Below are positions 11,127-20,496 of a stretch of 64,000 nt of DNA, piece after piece. Each line of letters begins with the position of its first letter. Position 1 is the first letter of the stretch. A program made the position numbers and the translations under genes. Origin of the DNA: a virus; the IMG/VR virus record IMGVR_UViG_3300031787_013450, positions 1 through 64,000 of that record; one strand, 5' to 3'. The notes below the pieces were generated by a model, which was not told the DNA's origin, did no database searches, and worked only from the letters and a program-made list of their open reading frames with translations.

Positions 11127-11369
11127 ATGCCTACGTTAATTAAAAGTATTGAAGCTAAGTTTTATGATAACCATAATAGCAATGTAAAATATGTTAAATC
11201 AATAACATCTGATTTACAAAAAGAGGATTATATAAACATATATGGACTTGAGGCATTTCTACAAAATTTTTCAAAAACAGAACAGATATATTTATTAGAA
11301 AAACCAATAGAGTTTGGACTAAAAAATCAATATAACATACCAGTAATCAATATAACAATAGATTATTAA
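11127..11369 (+). CDS. Small protein in the tail operon
   Basis: 80 residues, one base after the preceding stop and overlapping the next start by one base (taATG), so it is translationally coupled on both sides. Mixed charged and aromatic composition, no membrane helix. It could be a small structural adaptor or chaperone for its neighbours; nothing in the sequence decides this. Confidence 0.5.
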   Translation: MPTLIKSIEAKFYDNHNSNVKYVKSITSDLQKEDYINIYGLEAFLQNFSKTEQIYLLEKPIEFGLKNQYNIPVINITIDY

Positions 11370-12793
11370 TGAGATATCAAGAATTAATATACATACAAAA
11401 TGCCCATAGCGGTGCTAGGAATAGAGACTTATTAAATGTTAATATGAGTTCTGATATTTGTATTTTTAATGCACCACAATTTACTATTAGTGGGGCATCA
11501 AAAATAGATTGTAGTGGTGTTACAGGTACATCTTATGTTATCAGTACAGCAACAACAATACCATTAACTTTTAATTTTACTGCAAATACTGACACATTCA
11601 CCGCAAATACTGCGACATTTAAATATGAAATATATAAATACAATAAAAATAACTTAGCTTTTTTATTACCACCAGTTTATAAATCAGATAATTTATCTTA
11701 TCCATCTTTTAGTGCAACTAATACAACATTACAAAATATACCAGTATCTGCATTAACATTAGATGGTGAGTATCTAATAAAGGGTTATTATGATTTCCCT
11801 AGTTGTACAACTTTTTTAAATAAATTAGGTAAAACAATTGATACTTCTATTAATAAAATTGGTCAACAATATAACCTATATAATAAAGATTTAGATTTTT
11901 ATTTTATAGCGATGAAAGTAGCTGATAAACCAGTTATAATAAATAATAGCGATAACACATTAACACCTGGTCAATTAACACAGCAAGTGATAATACCACA
12001 ATCAGGACAAACTGAATTTGTTATTGGTGCACCATATTTTAATGATTTTATTGTTACATTAAACGGGTTAACATTAGCACCAAATTTAGATTACACATTC
12101 ACAGGTAATGTTATAACACTAAGTGGTGAAACATATGAAGATGATATTGTAACTGTAATTTATACAAATAGTGTGGTTGGTAAATTTTCACACGATATTA
12201 TCAATGTTACAACAACAATTACCAGTGGTTCAACAAATAATCAAGGGTCAAATAACCCTTATTTTAATACAACAACTGGTAAATATGAAATATACACTAC
12301 AGTAACACCACTTAATCCTAACACAATCATTGTAATGATAAATGGTGTAACATTAGCAAATAATGTTGATTATTATCAATCAACAACAAATCCAAAAAGA
12401 ATAATTCTTAATGGAGATGTTATGATTGGTGATATAATCACTATTGTTTATTTTCCATTTATGAGTGTTGTTAATGATTTAATAACAAACAACCCAACAG
12501 TTTCATGGGAAATTAATACACCGCCACAAACAACTGCTGGTACATTTAGTTTACAAGTTAGTACTGGAACTTCATTTAATACTTTCTATTCTACTGGTAA
12601 TACACAATATATTGTCGGAACAACACTATATAGTGATAGTTTTATAGCTAGTGGTGATGTTGGTACAAAATTGTATTATAGAGTTAAAAATACAAAAAAC
12701 TATGAAACAATATGTGGTGATATAATAACAAGTATTGAATATAGCGATACAATACCGATAACAATCGCAACTAATTCAATAAATTCTTACTAA
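11369..12793 (+). CDS. Fibre-like virion protein with repeated beta domains
   Basis: 474 residues. Two copies of a fibre-type unit are visible in the middle: IVTLNGLTLAPNLDYTFTGN followed by a DIVTVIYTN ending, and IVMINGVTLANNVDYYQSTT followed by a DIITIVYFPF ending. This 'V-NG-L-xx-DY ... GD-I-xV-Y' unit is common in phage tail fibres and spikes. The C-terminal part looks like another beta sandwich. The gene closes the first structural run and is followed by a late-type promoter motif before the next gene. Confidence 0.6.
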   Translation: MRYQELIYIQNAHSGARNRDLLNVNMSSDICIFNAPQFTISGASKIDCSGVTGTSYVISTATTIPLTFNFTANTDTFTANTATFKYEIYKYNKNNLAFLLPPVYKSDNLSYPSFSATNTTLQNIPVSALTLDGEYLIKGYYDFPSCTTFLNKLGKTIDTSINKIGQQYNLYNKDLDFYFIAMKVADKPVIINNSDNTLTPGQLTQQVIIPQSGQTEFVIGAPYFNDFIVTLNGLTLAPNLDYTFTGNVITLSGETYEDDIVTVIYTNSVVGKFSHDIINVTTTITSGSTNNQGSNNPYFNTTTGKYEIYTTVTPLNPNTIIVMINGVTLANNVDYYQSTTNPKRIILNGDVMIGDIITIVYFPFMSVVNDLITNNPTVSWEINTPPQTTAGTFSLQVSTGTSFNTFYSTGNTQYIVGTTLYSDSFIASGDVGTKLYYRVKNTKNYETICGDIITSIEYSDTIPITIATNSINSY

Positions 12794-12808
12794 ATTGTTT
12801 ACAAGAAC

Positions 12809-12823
12809 ATATTTATAAATAAA
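12809..12823 (+). promoter_or_regulatory. Late-type promoter motif ATATTTATAAATAAA
   Basis: The element contains TATAAATA (12814-12821), identical to the T4 late box, and fits the window-wide consensus TATTTATnnATAA found before virion and effector genes. The next start codon lies 22 bases downstream. No TAnnTTTG box is present here. Promoter function is inferred from recurrence. Confidence 0.5.
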
Positions 12824-12842
12824 TTTTAATAAAAGAAAAGAT

Positions 12843-14984
12843 ATGAGTTATATTATTAATACAAACAGTCCATTTGTTAGCATAAAACTAACTGAAAAAG
12901 GTCGTGAAAAATTATCAATGGGTAAATTAAATTTTTCTTATTGGGCAATAGGGGATTCAGAAATAAATTATGAAAGAGAAGCCATTGTAGATGCTAACCC
13001 TAATGATGTAACTTTATCTGCAAGTAGTAAAGTTTTAAGACCATTTGATAGACAACCAAATATAAAATATTTTATATCACCTAATAATTCAGCAACACCT
13101 TATCAACCAATTAATTCATCTAATTTAAGTGTTGTTAAAGCAGTTGTTAATAATGAAGCAACAGAAAGAGGTTTTTTTAGTGGTGCATCAAGTAACACCA
13201 CTATATTGACATCTGGTTATACATCTAATAATCAGCTTATTCCAAACTCAAATTTAAGTGGTTCAACTTCATTAACTTTAACTGGTTCAGTATCAAATAT
13301 AAGTGTTGGAGATGTAATATTATTAAGATTATCAAACGGTACAACTGGTTCTATTGCTGGTTCAAATACAACCACACCAATACCAAATTTATGGTATAAA
13401 GTTCAAAGTATAAGTGGTAGTACATTAGTATTAGATAGAAATTTACCAAATTATTCTGGTGATTCGGCTAGCTCATATATTATTGCATATAAGGGTGGTG
13501 AAGTTTATGATACGATTGCTACAGGTAATACAACATCATATTGGGATTCTGGAACATTATCATTTAATTCTTCTGTAAATGTAACATGTCATGATGTGCC
13601 AGTTTGGAATATGAATAATGTTTGGTGTGAAAGTTTAGCAGGTATGGTAACTGGAGACCCTACACCTAACGAACAATACACAAGTTTTGGGTCATACCCT
13701 TATTTGGGTACTAAGAACCCTTATTTGGAATATTTATGTGATTCTAGTGGTAATACTGAGACTTTTAATTGTAATGGACCTGGTATTAGTTATCCAGATG
13801 ACGTTTCTAAATCAGTGTCTATCATACATTTCACAAATAACTCTATTTCTAACTTATATGGTGAATTTTTATATGTTGATGCAACCAATAATAAAATAGT
13901 CAAAGTAATTATGCCAGATTTAATGTACCACAGAAGAAATTTCTCAACAGGTAGTGGTACAACAATGGGTATGACATTTATTGCTTCAGGTGCTACAAAA
14001 TATATCGGTACAAGTGATATTGAATATATAGATTTAATTGAAGAACCTTCACTTATTTCATCAACAGGTGCAACACCAATGGTTGTTGGTAAAGTATTAC
14101 CACAATTAAAAATGATTGTAATACATGATGATGAAATAGTTTCAGCGATATCTTACAAATCAAATAGAAATTGGACATTACCTAACCTAGCTGCTAATAT
14201 TGTATCACCAAGTGGTGGAACATCAACTGGTGTGTTGTTATCAAATCAAACGATATATTTAACATATATTTTAGAAAATAGTTTATCAACTGGTTTAACA
14301 ACAAGTTTACCTTGTCAAAATTATGTTAAAGTAACAAATAACACACCAAGTGCTAAAGACATACAATTTAGGATAAATCAAGTTGATGAATTACCATACA
14401 TGAGAAAGAAAGAACTTGTTGGATATGACGGACTTGGTTTTTATGCTGATAAGTTTAAATTAGTATATCAAATTGTTTCAGCATCAACCACTAGACCAGA
14501 CCCTAATGCATGGAAAGTATATGATTATACATCAACAGCAATAACAACTAATAGTGGTGAAACTATAAACCCAGTATCATTAGAAAATCAAAACCCTTTA
14601 ACAAATGATTTTGTTTTAACGAAAGGTAGAGATACAGCATCATCACAATTTAATTTAATAAATATTTTAAATATGCCAAATACCAATCAACCAAGTCTTT
14701 TACAATTTGGTGATGAAAGATTTTTCTATGGTAATATTCAAACATATATTGGTGCATCAATTTATAAAACAATATTTGATATACGTGTTGATTCTAATGT
14801 ATTTAACACAACAACAAATCCAACAAGAAGTAAAGATTTAACTACTAATCCAGCTACTATTAGATTAACAGAAGTTGGCGTGTACGATTCTGATTTTAAT
14901 TTAGTATGTATAGGTAAAGTTAGTAATCCAGTTAAATTAATACCTGCTAATACTATTATGTTAGAATTAAGTATGGATTTTTAA
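12843..14984 (+). CDS. Tail/baseplate collar-like protein, paralogue of the next gene
   Basis: 713 residues. The N-terminus (VSIKLTEKGREKLSMGKLNF then WAIGDSEINY) and the C-terminus (IRLTEVGVYDSDFNLVCIGK) match the same positions of the following 400-residue protein. The C-terminal 'TEVGVYD...LVCIGK' motif resembles those of phage tail-collar and fibre-network proteins. The middle carries an inserted beta-rich, Ser/Thr/Gly-rich region absent from the paralogue. It follows a late-type promoter motif. A structural role is likely; exact location in the tail is unknown. Confidence 0.6.
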   Translation: MSYIINTNSPFVSIKLTEKGREKLSMGKLNFSYWAIGDSEINYEREAIVDANPNDVTLSASSKVLRPFDRQPNIKYFISPNNSATPYQPINSSNLSVVKAVVNNEATERGFFSGASSNTTILTSGYTSNNQLIPNSNLSGSTSLTLTGSVSNISVGDVILLRLSNGTTGSIAGSNTTTPIPNLWYKVQSISGSTLVLDRNLPNYSGDSASSYIIAYKGGEVYDTIATGNTTSYWDSGTLSFNSSVNVTCHDVPVWNMNNVWCESLAGMVTGDPTPNEQYTSFGSYPYLGTKNPYLEYLCDSSGNTETFNCNGPGISYPDDVSKSVSIIHFTNNSISNLYGEFLYVDATNNKIVKVIMPDLMYHRRNFSTGSGTTMGMTFIASGATKYIGTSDIEYIDLIEEPSLISSTGATPMVVGKVLPQLKMIVIHDDEIVSAISYKSNRNWTLPNLAANIVSPSGGTSTGVLLSNQTIYLTYILENSLSTGLTTSLPCQNYVKVTNNTPSAKDIQFRINQVDELPYMRKKELVGYDGLGFYADKFKLVYQIVSASTTRPDPNAWKVYDYTSTAITTNSGETINPVSLENQNPLTNDFVLTKGRDTASSQFNLINILNMPNTNQPSLLQFGDERFFYGNIQTYIGASIYKTIFDIRVDSNVFNTTTNPTRSKDLTTNPATIRLTEVGVYDSDFNLVCIGKVSNPVKLIPANTIMLELSMDF

Positions 14985-15016
14985 AAAATAAAAAAATAAA
15001 TAAAATAAAATAAAAA

Positions 15017-16219
15017 ATGGGATTCAATAGTACCGCAACAACAACAACATTAACTGCTAAATTAACACCAATAGGCAGGTCAAAATTAATATCTAATAAT
15101 AACTCACTAATAACATCATTTAGTTTTGGTGATTCAGATGCTAATTATAACGTACCTGTATTATTGGAAACAGGACAAATACCAGCTGATTCTGGTAATG
15201 TTGGTACAAATGGTTCAATTAGTAATAGTACAACAACTAATCCGCCTATAAGGAGTTTTTTGATTGCTAATCCAAGTGGGTCATTAATAAAGCCTGTAGA
15301 ATCACAATCTACAACTATTATTAATGAGATTAAGTCTAATGGACAAGTAACTATTACTGGTAATAACATTTCACAAAATGTTATAAATAGAAATAACTAC
15401 ACAACAGACCCATTAGTTAATTTATTTTATTCATTTGGTTTACCATTAAATCAAACACAAGACGCTAATTTTACTGGCACAACATTTGCAAATGGTGGTT
15501 TTTCTGATACAGCATACAGTGGTTTAGCACAAACAAACATAGTTGTGTTAGGTATAAACAATTCAAACTATGGTGAATTATTAGATGGTAAACAAATAAA
15601 ATTAGAATTACCTACATCAGCTGGTACTTATACTATTTATAGCACATTCCAAAATAAAAGTACATCACTAAATGTTGAAGATGCTAACTATATTGAAACA
15701 TCTGTAGTATCAACAAAAATAGGTAATAATATAGCTTTTTTATTTTCTGACACGATTAAAAAACCAAACGGTGGTGATGCAACTTTAAGTTGGGCAACAG
15801 GTTTTGGTCAAGTAAAACCATTTACATTAGCAAATAAAAAATTATTTAACATTCAAGATAACCCTAATTTAGGTTTAAGTGCGGATACTATTGTTGGTGT
15901 TGCTTATTTAGATAAAGGATTTTTAGTTATAACTGACCCAACAATAGTAAATAATTATAATACTGGAACATCAACAGGTGTATCAGTAACATTTAATAGT
16001 GTTTCAACAACAGTATTTCAAAATATCACATGTATTGCTGGTAGAGGTGAATTTGGAACGTCAACAAATCCTACATTTAAATCAAGTGATACACCAAGAA
16101 TAAGTGAGGTGTTATTGTATGACAATGTTGGTAATATCATTGCGATTGCAAAGACTGATAGACATGTAACAAAAAATGTTAATGAATTCTTAGCATTTAA
16201 TATAAAAATTAATCTATAA
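15017..16219 (+). CDS. Tail/baseplate collar-like protein (shorter paralogue)
   Basis: 400 residues. N-terminal LTAKLTPIGRSKLISNNN then FSFGDSDANY and C-terminal RISEVLLYDNVGNIIAIAK align with the preceding 713-residue protein, so the two arose by duplication with different central inserts. The 32-bp gap before it is a run of A/T-rich tetranucleotides (aaat repeats). It is the last virion gene before the replication block. Confidence 0.6.
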   Translation: MGFNSTATTTTLTAKLTPIGRSKLISNNNSLITSFSFGDSDANYNVPVLLETGQIPADSGNVGTNGSISNSTTTNPPIRSFLIANPSGSLIKPVESQSTTIINEIKSNGQVTITGNNISQNVINRNNYTTDPLVNLFYSFGLPLNQTQDANFTGTTFANGGFSDTAYSGLAQTNIVVLGINNSNYGELLDGKQIKLELPTSAGTYTIYSTFQNKSTSLNVEDANYIETSVVSTKIGNNIAFLFSDTIKKPNGGDATLSWATGFGQVKPFTLANKKLFNIQDNPNLGLSADTIVGVAYLDKGFLVITDPTIVNNYNTGTSTGVSVTFNSVSTTVFQNITCIAGRGEFGTSTNPTFKSSDTPRISEVLLYDNVGNIIAIAKTDRHVTKNVNEFLAFNIKINL

Positions 16220-16275
16220 AGTCTTTATTTTTGTTATTTTTTAATTAACATAATAATTAAAGTATATTAATTATT

Positions 16276-16917
16276 ATGGATAACAAACCAAAATTCATTT
16301 TATCGTTAGATGTAAGTACAAGTACTATCGGTATTGCATTATTTCAAGATAATGGTAACAGTGGAGAACTTAAATTATTACATCATGTGACACCTAATAT
16401 TAAACCAAAACCGACAAATAAAATGGAGGAATTGTTTAAAAAAGTTGAGGTGTTTAATGAAGAATTTTTAATCAAATATAAAGATTTTGGTATAACTAGA
16501 GTTATCATTGAAGAACCATTATTACAATCTAATAACGTATATACTATTGCAACATTATTAAGATTTAATGGGATGATATCTAAATCTGTTTTTGATGTTT
16601 TAGGGATTGTACCAGATTTCATTTCGTCTTATGATGCTAGAAAATTTGGTTTTCCAGAACTTATGGGTATTAGAAAATTTAAAAAAGATGGTACACCATT
16701 GACTGAAAAACAAATAGCTAAAAATGAACCAGTTTTATTTGGTGCGTATGACTACAACGTAGATAAAAAAATGGTTATATTTGAAAAAGTATGTGAATTA
16801 GAACCACAGATAAAATGGTTTTTAGATAAAAACAACAAACTTAAAAAAGAGAATTTTGATGTTAGTGATGCATACTGTGCTTGTATAGGCTACATGAAAA
16901 AAATGGGAATTTGGTGA
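16276..16917 (+). CDS. RuvC-like Holliday junction resolvase
   Basis: 213 residues with a RuvC/RNase H-like layout. A first acidic strand FILSLDVSTSTIGIAL (Asp near residue 12) is followed by the second strand RVIIEEPLLQ (Glu near residue 80) and a C-terminal FDVSDAYCACIGYMK helix with a last Asp. These are the expected catalytic carboxylates for Mg-dependent cleavage of branched DNA. It opens the replication and recombination block and is followed by primase. Substrate preference cannot be read from sequence; some phage relatives resolve packaging junctions. Confidence 0.75.
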   Translation: MDNKPKFILSLDVSTSTIGIALFQDNGNSGELKLLHHVTPNIKPKPTNKMEELFKKVEVFNEEFLIKYKDFGITRVIIEEPLLQSNNVYTIATLLRFNGMISKSVFDVLGIVPDFISSYDARKFGFPELMGIRKFKKDGTPLTEKQIAKNEPVLFGAYDYNVDKKMVIFEKVCELEPQIKWFLDKNNKLKKENFDVSDAYCACIGYMKKMGIW

Positions 16918-16926
16918 TAAAATTAG

Positions 16927-16934
16927 TATATTTG
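16927..16934 (+). promoter_or_regulatory. TATATTTG promoter box before primase
   Basis: TATATTTG matches the Bacteroidota -7 consensus TAnnTTTG. The GTG start of the primase lies 5 bases after the box, so the transcript should be leaderless or nearly so. A TTG at the usual spacing is not seen here. Confidence 0.5.
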
Positions 16935-16939
16935 TTTTT

Positions 16940-17890
16940 GTGAATGAATATCTAATCAACATACTTGAAAAATTTTTAGGTGATTATAGAAAACATAACG
17001 AAGATAATCACCAAATATCTTTTGATTGCCCTGCTTGTTCGGAAGATAAAGGACTTGATAACGGTGATGGTAAAGGTAATTTAGAAATAAATTACAAATT
17101 TGGTGTATTTAAATGTTGGGCCTGTCAAGACACCAACAATATGCATGGTAAAATACCTACTTTAATAAAAAGATATGGTAATAGACGATTATTAGATGAA
17201 TTTAGTTTTTTAAATTTTGAATTTAATGACGTTGAAGATAAAGAAAAAAAGATAACAGTTTCATTACCAAAAGAATACAAAAAACTTTCAGGTGTTGTTA
17301 AAAAAGATATTGATTATAATATCGCAATAAAATACTTAAAAAAACGAGGCATAACTGAAGAAATCATTGAGAAATATAATATTGGTTATGCGACAGAAGG
17401 AAATTACAAAAATCGTATTATTATACCATCATATAACCAATTTAATAATGTAAATTATTTTATAGGTAGATGGTATCATAATAACTACACTAAATTAAAA
17501 TATTTAAATCCAGACGCAGAGAAAAGTGAAATAATATTCAATGAAGCCAAATTGAATTTTGATTCAAATATATATTTGGTTGAAGGTGTTTTTGACCACA
17601 TAGTAGTTCCAAATTCAGTTCCTTTATTAGGTAAACATGTATCTGACAATTTGTTACACTTGTTACATGATAAGGCTTGTGGTGATATTATTGTAGTTTT
17701 TGATGGTGACGCATATAATGATGCGAAAGAAATATACCGAAAATTAAATTTTGGTGATTTATATGGTAGGATTAAGATAGTAAAATGTCCTGACGAATAT
17801 GACCCAAGTAAAATATATGAATTATTAGGTAATAAAGGTATTGTAAAATTATTAATGACCGCTACTAAATTATCTGAATTTGAGATTTAA
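16940..17890 (+). CDS. DNA primase (zinc-binding and TOPRIM domains)
   Basis: 316 residues starting at GTG 16940; the nearby ATG is out of frame. An N-terminal zinc-binding domain carries CPAC and CWAC pairs (about residues 29-64), as in DnaG/T4 gp61 primases. A central part follows, then a TOPRIM domain with YLVEGVFDHIVVPNSVPLLG and the acidic VVFDGDAYND motif. It lacks a fused helicase, so it should work with a separate replicative helicase that is not in this window. It lies between the resolvase and a small coiled-coil gene. Confidence 0.85.
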   Translation: MNEYLINILEKFLGDYRKHNEDNHQISFDCPACSEDKGLDNGDGKGNLEINYKFGVFKCWACQDTNNMHGKIPTLIKRYGNRRLLDEFSFLNFEFNDVEDKEKKITVSLPKEYKKLSGVVKKDIDYNIAIKYLKKRGITEEIIEKYNIGYATEGNYKNRIIIPSYNQFNNVNYFIGRWYHNNYTKLKYLNPDAEKSEIIFNEAKLNFDSNIYLVEGVFDHIVVPNSVPLLGKHVSDNLLHLLHDKACGDIIVVFDGDAYNDAKEIYRKLNFGDLYGRIKIVKCPDEYDPSKIYELLGNKGIVKLLMTATKLSEFEI

Positions 17891-17924
17891 CTTTTTTTTA
17901 TATATTTATGTATAAAATAAAATA

Positions 17925-18194
17925 ATGAAAGATTTGAAAAAAATTATGGAAAAAGATATTAACAAAATGATTGAAGATGGGTTTAAATTAGCCCAAAAAC
18001 ACGAACAAATTAGACAAGAAATGTTGGATAGTGATTCTTTACCACAAGAAATGAAAAAAGAATTACTTAAACTAAACCAAGAGTTTGAAGAACAACATTT
18101 AAAGGAAGAAAAATATATAGAGGATAATAAACATAGAAAAATTGTTGGGTATAATCCAGAAAACTTTATACCAATCTACGAAGATGAAAAGTAG
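17925..18194 (+). CDS. Small charged helical protein
   Basis: 89 residues, very rich in Lys and Glu, predicted to be mostly helical or coiled coil (KDLKKIMEKDINKMIEDGFK). It is preceded by an A/T-rich segment with a weak late-like motif (tatatttatgtataaaa). It ends in TAG, 10 bases before dispersed repeat copy A, which carries the promoter of the next operon. Unknown function; position suggests an accessory replication protein, but nothing in the sequence proves it. Confidence 0.5.
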   Translation: MKDLKKIMEKDINKMIEDGFKLAQKHEQIRQEMLDSDSLPQEMKKELLKLNQEFEEQHLKEEKYIEDNKHRKIVGYNPENFIPIYEDEK

Positions 18195-18203
18195 TATTGG
18201 TGC

Positions 18204-18330
18204 TAACGGTTATGCGCAATACATCTTTATAACTAATTGATGTATATTTAATTACAACAATATTTTAGGATAAAAATATCACGCAACTAAAACATTTTTT
18301 TGTTTAATTCGATTATTAATAGTATATTTG
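18204..18330 (+). repeat. Dispersed promoter-bearing repeat, copy A
   Basis: About 127 bp beginning TAACGGTTATGCGCAATACA, containing an AATACAT/ATGTAT inverted pair and the block AGGATAAAAATATCACGCAA. It ends with TTTTTTTGTTTAATTCG and the -7 box TATATTTG (18323-18330). By eye it is roughly 90% identical to copies at 41676-41806 and 59760-59890. All three copies end in the promoter and sit just upstream of an operon, here that of the nuclease/helicase/SbcDC genes. Confidence 0.8.
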
Positions 18331-18335
18331 TTAAT

Positions 18336-19121
18336 ATGGGAAAAATTAAAAAATGGGATAAATGTTTGGTTTATTTAGAACCAATTGAACACAAATATTA
18401 TCATAAAGAAACTGGTAAGCGGTATAAATCTGTAACAACAACTCTAAGTTCTATAGAACCACATTTTAATGCTGAAGATGTGTCATTAGCAATTTTTAAC
18501 CAAAAAGACAATGTTAAACAAGAAGTTTACATTGGTATGACACAGCAACAGATATTAGATTATTGGCAACAACTTAATGATGAAGCCAACGAATATGGTA
18601 CAAAAGTACATAATATATTAGAAGATTATTTATTAGCTAATAAATGGTATTTTCCACCAAATACTGACGAAGGGTTATTTGAACAAAAAGTTATTGATGG
18701 TTTTAACGAGCTTAAAATAGATGAAGGTGAAGCAATGTGGCCAGAAAGAATTCTTTTTGCTGAACAATATGAGTTGGCTGGAACATCAGATTTGATTATT
18801 GATATTGATTCTGTTTTTTTTGATGTAGCTGATTTTAAAACTAATAGAGTTTTTAATTTCTATAATCCTTATGGGTATGAGACATTAAAAAAACCATTCG
18901 ATTATCTTCAAGCATGTCAATGGTCAATTTATACATTACAATTAAGTGTTTATGCATACATGTATGAACTTGAGTTCCCTAAAAGAAAATGTAGACAGAT
19001 ATATGTTTTGTATTGGGATAAAGTTGCTGAAAAATTCAGTAAAATACAAATAATGTATATGAAAAACGAAGCAAAAAAATTAATAGAAATGCATCATTAT
19101 AATGTAATTAACGGAATATAA
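18336..19121 (+). CDS. PD-(D/E)XK nuclease (Cas4/RecB-like)
   Basis: The start is set at ATG 18336, five bases after the promoter box; an upstream in-frame TTG would lie before the transcription start. This gives 261 residues. Motifs: NEYGTKVHNILEDYL (His-containing helix), an ILFAEQYELAGTSDLIID strand with the acidic residue, and FFDVADFKTNR giving the D...(D)xK centre. This matches the RecB/Cas4-type nucleases encoded by many phages next to recombination genes. It is the first gene of a four-to-five gene operon with helicase and SbcDC. I see no Fe-S cluster cysteine set. Confidence 0.75.
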   Translation: MGKIKKWDKCLVYLEPIEHKYYHKETGKRYKSVTTTLSSIEPHFNAEDVSLAIFNQKDNVKQEVYIGMTQQQILDYWQQLNDEANEYGTKVHNILEDYLLANKWYFPPNTDEGLFEQKVIDGFNELKIDEGEAMWPERILFAEQYELAGTSDLIIDIDSVFFDVADFKTNRVFNFYNPYGYETLKKPFDYLQACQWSIYTLQLSVYAYMYELEFPKRKCRQIYVLYWDKVAEKFSKIQIMYMKNEAKKLIEMHHYNVINGI

Positions 19122-19127
19122 TTTAAA

Positions 19128-20492
19128 ATGACAAAGAAAAATAACTTTATTAAAAAAGCTAAGAAGAGACCATTTTTTAATGGTGGTATGCCAGACATAT
19201 CAATGTTAACTGAGAAACAACTTGAGATATATAACAAATTAAGTAAAATAGAACTTGATGTTTTTTCTGAACATGTTTTAACTGGGTATGCTGGTACTGG
19301 TAAAACTTTTTTGGTTGGTAAAATAATAAATAAATTTTTATACGATAATAAAACAGCATCAGTTGCAGTAACCGCAACAACACATAAAGCTGTTAAAGTA
19401 TTAAAAGTATTAAATAATTTAAACCAAGATAATGAAAGTATTCAATTTTATACATTACATTCATTATTAGGTCTTAAACGTGAAATAAATAGTGATGGTA
19501 GTGAATCATATGTTTCAGATTTTTTAGGGTCAAAGGCTGAGGATTATTCATTAATAATTGTTGATGAATCATCAATGTTAGACAATGATTTATATAAAAA
19601 ATTAGTTAAAACAGCTAAAGGTCATTCAATACCGTTATTATTCATTGGTGATGAAAAACAGATTCCACCAGTAAACGGTGGTGACTTTGTGTTATTCACT
19701 AAAAAAATAGCTAATAAACATACACTTAGTGATATTATTAGACAAGAAAATGGTAATCCTATAATAGAGTTATCTAAAAATATTAGAGAAGGTAATAAAC
19801 TAGAGTTTATTGATGAAATAAACGAAAATGGTTCTGTCAATTACATAAAACTTGGTGGTGAGGATTCATTCATTAATGAATATTTCACTAGTGAAGAATT
19901 TAAAAAGAATCCAAACTATATTAAAATACTTGCTTGGACTAATTCAGCTGTTGATTATTATAATAATAAAGCTAGACAAGCAATATATGGTGAAAATTGC
20001 GACAGAATATGTATTGGTGAAAAAATGGTTCTTAATAGACCTATTGTTTTAGGTAAAAAAGTATTAATGAATAATAATGACGAATTTGAAGTCTTATCTT
20101 ACGAAGTCAATACAGAAACAGTTGGGTTTCCTTTTAAATATTATTCTTTAGAAGTTATTAGTGAAGGTGAAACACATAGAATAAAACTATTACATGAAGA
20201 TAGCTTTTTATCCTTTAATAATGTTTTACAATCCTTAAAAAAGGAAGCTATGAATACAAAAGATAGTTATAGTAGACGTTTAAAATGGGTTAATTATTAT
20301 AAATTAGCTGAAAAATATGTAGACGCTAAATATAATTATGCTTTAACCGTGCATAAATCACAAGGCAGTACATTTGAAAACAGTATTGTTATCTATTGTG
20401 ATGTATTAAGAATAAAAGATATTGAAGAACGTAATAAATTATTATATACTTCAGTAACAAGAGCTAAAAAGAATTTATATTTAATTTACTAA
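19128..20492 (+). CDS. dda: Dda/RecD-like SF1 DNA helicase
   Basis: 454 residues. Walker A is GYAGTGKTFL near residue 55. Walker B is LIIVDESSMLDNDL and motif III is LLFIGDEKQIPPV. The C-terminal motifs are ALTVHKSQGSTFENSIVIY and LLYTSVTRAKKNLYLIY. This is the order and spacing of T4 Dda and RecD helicases, 5'-3' translocases that help origin melting, fork restart and recombination. It sits 6 bp after the nuclease and 4 bp before the Mre11-like gene, so the group is co-transcribed. Confidence 0.88.
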   Translation: MTKKNNFIKKAKKRPFFNGGMPDISMLTEKQLEIYNKLSKIELDVFSEHVLTGYAGTGKTFLVGKIINKFLYDNKTASVAVTATTHKAVKVLKVLNNLNQDNESIQFYTLHSLLGLKREINSDGSESYVSDFLGSKAEDYSLIIVDESSMLDNDLYKKLVKTAKGHSIPLLFIGDEKQIPPVNGGDFVLFTKKIANKHTLSDIIRQENGNPIIELSKNIREGNKLEFIDEINENGSVNYIKLGGEDSFINEYFTSEEFKKNPNYIKILAWTNSAVDYYNNKARQAIYGENCDRICIGEKMVLNRPIVLGKKVLMNNNDEFEVLSYEVNTETVGFPFKYYSLEVISEGETHRIKLLHEDSFLSFNNVLQSLKKEAMNTKDSYSRRLKWVNYYKLAEKYVDAKYNYALTVHKSQGSTFENSIVIYCDVLRIKDIEERNKLLYTSVTRAKKNLYLIY

Positions 20493-20496
20493 TAGT

